A stretch of 64,000 bases of DNA from QUBU01 sp014337915 (lineage in GTDB: Bacteria > Pseudomonadota > Gammaproteobacteria > Steroidobacterales > GCA-2729495), in the NCBI GenBank assembly GCA_030263395.1, contig SZOW01000004.1, forward strand, positions 284,528 through 348,527. The letters are read 5' to 3'. This document shows positions 60,862 through 64,000 of this stretch, in pieces (position 1 is the first letter of the stretch; each line of letters opens with the position of its first letter). The position numbers were made by a program, and so were the translations under genes. A model generated the notes under the pieces. The model was not told where the DNA came from. It saw only the letters and a program-made list of their open reading frames with translations, and did no database searches.

Positions 60862-61122
60862 TTATTGCTCACCCTCTGGCTTGCTCTCGTCCTTGCCGCG
60901 TCCTTCCTGCTTGGTGTCGCGCTTTTCCTGGCGGCACTCGGCGCGGCTATTTTCGTCGCCAGCCTTGCACTCGGCTTTCTCGTCACGGGAACCCTGCCGG
61001 TTGTCGCGACGATCATCGCGCCGCTCCATTCCCCTGGTCTGCGCGTAGGCCATGGTCGTGGAGACCATACCGCCAAGAACCACCGCACTCAATGTCGTAG
61101 CGATCAATTTTCTGGCTTGCAT
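60862..61122 (-). CDS. Small secreted highly charged protein
   Basis: It is 86 aa from the ATG at 61122: a signal peptide (LIATTLSAVVLGGMVSTTMAYA) followed by a 55-residue tail made mostly of Arg, Asp, Glu, Lys and Gln with two Cys (ECKAGDENSRAEC), no hydrophobic core and no recognisable family. It looks intrinsically disordered. A longer in-frame start at 61206 overlaps tRNA-Arg and is rejected. It lies just downstream of tRNA-Arg on the same strand. Confidence 0.7.
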   Translation of the reverse strand: MQARKLIATTLSAVVLGGMVSTTMAYAQTRGMERRDDRRDNRQGSRDEKAECKAGDENSRAECRQEKRDTKQEGRGKDESKPEGEQ

Positions 61123-61205
61123 TGCGGTTACTCCGTCTGACAGGAATGACTTTGGGGCATCCACCAGCCTGTTGAAAACCGGCCGCCGGCATTGCCTGGC
61201 GTTCA

Positions 61206-61281
61206 TGGTACCCCGACCGCGATTCGAACGCGGGACCTTCCGCTTAGGAGGCGGACGCTCTATCCCCTGAGCTATCGGGGC
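61206..61281 (-). tRNA. tRNA-Arg (anticodon CCT)
   Basis: Acceptor GCCCCGA/TCGGGGT with a terminal G-T pair, anticodon stem TCCGC/GCGGA around CTCCTAA (anticodon CCT), T-loop TTCGAAT, discriminator A and encoded CCA. A -10-like TAGAAT (minus strand, 61301-61306) lies 19 nt upstream and overlaps the stop codon of the yjbQ fragment. Confidence 0.97.
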
Positions 61282-61303
61282 ACTCGGCTGGACGCCGGCA
61301 ATT

Positions 61304-61498
61304 CTAGCCGATCACCGTGACCAGGACCCGCCGGCGGCTGCCGGCGCGGCGGTGCTCCCAGAGGTACAGGCCCTGCCAGGTGCCGAGCGCGAGGCGGCCG
61401 GCGCTGACCGGCACGACCAGCGAGTTGCCGGTCAGGACGCTGCGCACATGGGCGGGCATGTCGTCGGGTCCCTCGGCGGTGTGGGTGAACAGGCGGTC
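61304..61498 (-). pseudogene. yjbQ remnant (C-terminal half only)
   Basis: The last 64 codons match the C-terminal half of YjbQ/UPF0047 (thiamin phosphate synthase-like): HTAEGPDDMPAHVRSVL, then GNSLVVPVSAGRLALGTWQGLYLWEHR. A complete protein has about 139 aa; the N-terminal 75 or so are absent, and in their place trmH begins 52 nt upstream on the opposite strand. No start codon gives a sensible N-terminus: the open frame continues into trmH antisense. Ends with TAG at 61304-61306. Confidence 0.8.
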
Positions 61499-61550
61499 GG
61501 TACTTCGAAAGCTTCCTGGTGCACCACCCGCGGCATTGTAGAGTAGCGCC

Positions 61551-62273
61551 ATGACACCCGAACGGTTCGCGAAGCTCAGGGCCGTGCTCGACCGCCGGCA
61601 GCCGGATCTCACCGTGCTCTGCGAGGACGTGCACAAGTCGCACAACATCTCCGCCATCCTGCGCAGCTGCGATGCCGTCGGTGTCGCCGAACTGCACGCG
61701 GTGTCGCCGGGCGGCGAGTGGAGCCGTCACCGCGGTGTTTCCGGCGGCAGCCGCAAGTGGGTGCGCAACCGCATCCACCGCAGCATCGACAGCGCCGCAT
61801 CCGATCTGCATAACAAGGGATATCAGATACTTGCCGCGCATTTTTCGAGTCAATCGATTGACTACCGCAGCGCGGATTTCACCCGCCCGACCGCCATCCT
61901 GCTCGGCGCCGAGCGGCTGGGCGTCAGCGCGCAGGCTGCAACGCTGGCGGATGCGCACATCGTCGTGCCGATGCGCGGGCTGGTGGAGTCCCTGAATGTC
62001 TCGGTGGCTGCCGCGGTGATCCTCTACGAGGCCGCTCGCCAGCGCGAGGAGGCCGGCTTCTATGCCCGGCCGCGACTGGACGAAGGGACTTACCGCGAGT
62101 TGCTGTTCGAATGGAGCTACCCGGCCGCGGCCCGCCACTGCCAGGCCCGCGGCCTGCCCTATCCGGCGCTGGATGCCGAAGGCTTCATCCAGCGCCGGCA
62201 GCTGGCGGATTCGCTGCGGGAATCGCGGGCGGCGGCAGGTAGGGGGCGCCGTATTTCAGGCGCAGGGTCTTGA
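61551..62273 (+). CDS. trmH: tRNA (guanosine(18)-2'-O)-methyltransferase TrmH
   Basis: SPOUT methyltransferase that methylates G18 in the D-loop of tRNAs. It is 240 aa. The N-terminus (MTPERFAKLRAVLDRRQPDLTVLCEDVHKSHNISAILRSCDAVG in part: RRQPDLTVLCEDVHKSHN) and the SPOUT motifs ILLGAERLGVSAQA and VPMRGLVESLNVSVAAAVILYEA fit closely with E. coli TrmH. Its last 89 nt overlap the convergent histidine-phosphatase-like gene, giving it a C-terminal tail (ESRAAAGRGRRISGAGS) not seen in E. coli. Confidence 0.94.
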   Translation: MTPERFAKLRAVLDRRQPDLTVLCEDVHKSHNISAILRSCDAVGVAELHAVSPGGEWSRHRGVSGGSRKWVRNRIHRSIDSAASDLHNKGYQILAAHFSSQSIDYRSADFTRPTAILLGAERLGVSAQAATLADAHIVVPMRGLVESLNVSVAAAVILYEAARQREEAGFYARPRLDEGTYRELLFEWSYPAAARHCQARGLPYPALDAEGFIQRRQLADSLRESRAAAGRGRRISGAGS

Positions 62274-62820
62274 CCTTGCCGTACCAGGGAATGCTGACGA
62301 CATAGAGATTGTCGTATTCGTCGGCAGCCATCGGGGGCAGCTTCTTGCTGCCGTGCAGTTCCTGGATCAGCACCGGCAGCGGCTCGGTGTGGGTGATGAC
62401 CAGCACCACCTTGCCCTTCCAGTCCTTGAGGATGTGCTCGAGCAGGCCATTGATGTCCTTGACGTCCACGACCTGGACCTGCAGGTGCAGGCGGCGCGCC
62501 AGCGGCTCGGCCGTCTCCTGGGTGCTGCGGTACTGGTTGGCGAAGATCGCATCGACGCCCGCCACCACGTCCACGTCCCCCAGCACACGTGCCAGCTCCT
62601 GAGCCCGGGCCTGCCCGGCCGGCGACAGCCCCGGGTTGTCGCCCTGGCTGCGATCGATGTCGGCGTAGCGGGTGAAGATCACCGTGGTGGTGGCCTGTGA
62701 TTCGAAGAACCAGGCGAGGCCAAAGGCCACCATGAGGAAGATCAGCACCGCCGCCTGGCGCCGCAGGCGACGGCGTTTGCTCCGGCGCTGGTCGCTGGTC
62801 ACGGTGCGTGCCCTCCCCAC
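62185..62820 (-). CDS. Membrane-anchored histidine-phosphatase-fold protein lacking the catalytic His
   Basis: It is 211 aa: a basic N-terminus (RRSKRRRLRR), one membrane helix (about 24-40), then a phosphoglycerate-mutase fold. The RHG/RHAE motif of this family is FTRYADID: Arg51 is kept, but the catalytic, phospho-accepting His is Tyr52. The other pocket residues remain: Arg98 in NQYRST and His144 in VITHTEPLP. Its frame is open and its composition normal. It overlaps trmH by 89 nt at the 3' end. Probably a pseudoenzyme, or with altered chemistry. Confidence 0.85.
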   Translation of the reverse strand: MGRARTVTSDQRRSKRRRLRRQAAVLIFLMVAFGLAWFFESQATTTVIFTRYADIDRSQGDNPGLSPAGQARAQELARVLGDVDVVAGVDAIFANQYRSTQETAEPLARRLHLQVQVVDVKDINGLLEHILKDWKGKVVLVITHTEPLPVLIQELHGSKKLPPMAADEYDNLYVVSIPWYGKVKTLRLKYGAPYLPPPAIPAANPPAAGAG

Positions 62821-62901
62821 TGGGCCGGCTGCTGCTCATCTTGCATGGCGGCACATTCTACCGGTGCCGCGCCGGCATGGGGCAGACCGGCGGGCGTGAA
62901 A

Positions 62902-63936
62902 TCAGGCAACACCGCCCTCGAGGAGCGACAGGGTGGCCGGCGCCGGCAGCGGCAGCACCCGCTGCAGCTGCAGGCCCGCCGCCGCGAACAGGCGGCGGAA
63001 CTCCGCCTCGGTGCGCTCGCGGCCTCCGGTCAGCGCCATCATGTTCACGTCCATGAACTTGTTCGGATCTGGGGCATTGCCCGGCTTCATTACCGCATCG
63101 ATGACCAGGATGCGCGCGCCATCGCGCAGCGCCTCGCGGCATCCCTGCAGCAGCGCCAGCGCGTGGTCATCGTCCCAGCCATGCAGGATGCGCTTGAGCA
63201 CGTAGAGGTCGCCGCCGGGTGGGATGGTGCGGAAGAAGTCACCACCCACCGCTTCCCAGCGGGCCGCGTAGCGCTCGCCGGCGAGCTGCTCCGGGGCCGC
63301 GACCACCTGCGGCTGGTCGTAGAGCACGCCGTGCACCTCGGGGTGATGGTCGAGTACCGCTGCCAGCAACCCGCCCTGCCCGCCGCCGACGTCCACCACG
63401 AACGGAAACTCGCCGAATGGGTAGCTCGCGGCGATCAGTGGATTCTCGATCTGCGACAGCCGCGCCATCGAACGGTCGTAGATGGTGTTGATCTCCGGGT
63501 TCGAGGCCAGGAAATCGAAGAACGACCGGCCATGCGCCTGGTCGAAGGCCGTCACCCCGGTGCGCAGCATTTCCGGCAGATGCTGGTAGCTACGCCAGAG
63601 CAGGTCCTGCCAGGGGCGGCGCAGGCGGTCGCGCACCGAACCCGGCACGTTGACGCGCAGGAATTCGCCGTGCGGCGTCAGGTGGAAGCAGTGCGCCTCA
63701 TCCTCGGCAAAGAAGCCGAAGGAAGCGAGGAAGCGCAGCATGCGGTACAGCGTCTCCTCGTGCAGGCCCGCACCGGCCGCCAGCTCCGCAGCCGTCTTCG
63801 GCCCCGGCCCGAGGCGATCGGCGATGCCCTGCTCGGCTACCGTCACCAGGCAGCGCACCAGCAGCGCGTTCGCATAGAGTTCCTGCAGGTAAAGCGCGGT
63901 TTCCGCGCCTGGGTCGAAGGACCCGGAATCGCTCAT
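62902..63936 (-). CDS. SAM-dependent O-methyltransferase-like protein (PF00891 type)
   Basis: It is 344 aa. A dimerising winged-helix N-domain (about 1-110, ALLVRCLVTVAEQGIADRLG, ETLYRMLRFLASFGFFAED) is followed by a class I methyltransferase domain with motif I VDVGGGQGGLLAAV, DQPQVV, GGDFFRTIPPGGDLYVLKRILHGWDDDHAL in two parts (GGDFF and HGWDDDHAL, which holds the general-base His), and the MMALTGGRERTEAEF motif. It resembles acetylserotonin / hydroxyneurosporene O-methyltransferases. The substrate is unknown. tRNA-Ser lies upstream on the same strand. Confidence 0.9.
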   Translation of the reverse strand: MSDSGSFDPGAETALYLQELYANALLVRCLVTVAEQGIADRLGPGPKTAAELAAGAGLHEETLYRMLRFLASFGFFAEDEAHCFHLTPHGEFLRVNVPGSVRDRLRRPWQDLLWRSYQHLPEMLRTGVTAFDQAHGRSFFDFLASNPEINTIYDRSMARLSQIENPLIAASYPFGEFPFVVDVGGGQGGLLAAVLDHHPEVHGVLYDQPQVVAAPEQLAGERYAARWEAVGGDFFRTIPPGGDLYVLKRILHGWDDDHALALLQGCREALRDGARILVIDAVMKPGNAPDPNKFMDVNMMALTGGRERTEAEFRRLFAAAGLQLQRVLPLPAPATLSLLEGGVA

Positions 63937-63956
63937 CGTCCGTTCGCTCCTTGAAC

Positions 63957-64000
63957 TGGCGGAGAGGGAGGGATTCGAACCCCCGAGGGACGTGAGTCCC
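63957..64000 (-). tRNA. tRNA-Ser (partial; 5' part beyond the right edge)
   Basis: The 3' end is seen: acceptor CCTCTCC, discriminator G, encoded CCA, T-loop TTCGAAT, and a long variable arm that forms GGGAC..GTCCC. A class II tRNA with discriminator G points to Ser rather than Leu (which has A). The anticodon is outside the window. Confidence 0.85.

Noticed and set aside
61304..61657. 117-aa open frame as an intact YjbQ protein
   Set aside because: Only residues from about 54 onwards resemble YjbQ; the first half is antisense trmH sequence with no family similarity, so I treat it as a remnant.

Overview
The window is about 64 kb of high-GC, densely packed chromosomal DNA from a gammaproteobacterium. 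The evidence is gene content and order: cmk-rpsA-ihfB-lapAB, pheA-serC-gyrA, ubiG-gph-yciK, yebC-ruvCAB-ybgC-tolQRAB-pal-cpoB-queEC-tRNA-Lys and sucAB-lpdA are arrangements I know from Pseudomonas-like genomes. Two VPxPA-type C-terminal sorting signals, a TonB receptor and a small catabolic-looking GST/hydratase/SDR operon point to a free-living environmental species, perhaps near Steroidobacterales, Nevskiales or Xanthomonadales. That placement is inference. I see no insertion sequence, prophage or CRISPR array, and no gene-free stretch longer than 300 bases; the longest gaps are 37017-37300, 18744-18961, 33887-34097 and 39395-39601.

Layout. 1-6711: partial thrS directly behind a tRNA-Val, uvrB, a class I aminotransferase, tRNA-Asn, galU and a secreted helix-hairpin-helix protein. 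6848-18743: one long minus-strand array, gyrA > serC > serA > pheA > aroA > cmk > rpsA > ihfB > lapA > lapB (amino acid and shikimate synthesis, replication, translation, envelope control). 18962-23791: plus-strand operon of a degenerate MtaD-like amidohydrolase, ubiG, gph, rmuC and yciK. 23804-27626: minus-strand yciO > M50 protease > scpA > scpB > rluB. 27696-28830: yciB-yciI-bolA. 28805-39394: a more variable accessory part with a seven-helix membrane protein, an LLM flavin oxidoreductase, an unrecognised exported protein, an FPP synthase next to an HMG-CoA-synthase-like enzyme, a large TonB receptor divergent from a small barrel protein, and a nitronate-monooxygenase-like enzyme with a cysteine-rich tail. 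39602-49340: the Tol-Pal/Ruv/queuosine array. 49481-55003: 2-oxoglutarate dehydrogenase complex. 55078-64000: DUF5658 protein, a beta-hydroxyacid dehydrogenase, two tandem sorted surface/exported proteins, the SDR/MaoC/hydratase/GST operon, tRNA-Arg, a yjbQ fragment, trmH, a histidine-phosphatase-fold membrane protein, an O-methyltransferase-like protein and a partial tRNA-Ser.

Most of the window is conserved housekeeping. The observations I would follow first are: (1) the MtaD-like protein translationally coupled to ubiG has lost nearly every metal ligand of its family; (2) the membrane-anchored histidine-phosphatase-fold protein has Tyr in place of the catalytic His; (3) only the C-terminal half of yjbQ survives, and its stop codon sits inside a good -10 element for tRNA-Arg; (4) GyrA carries Val at the quinolone-contact position 83; (5) an HMG-CoA-synthase-like gene is paired with FPP synthase. 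All family assignments come from recognition of motifs in the translated sequence; no database search was possible.
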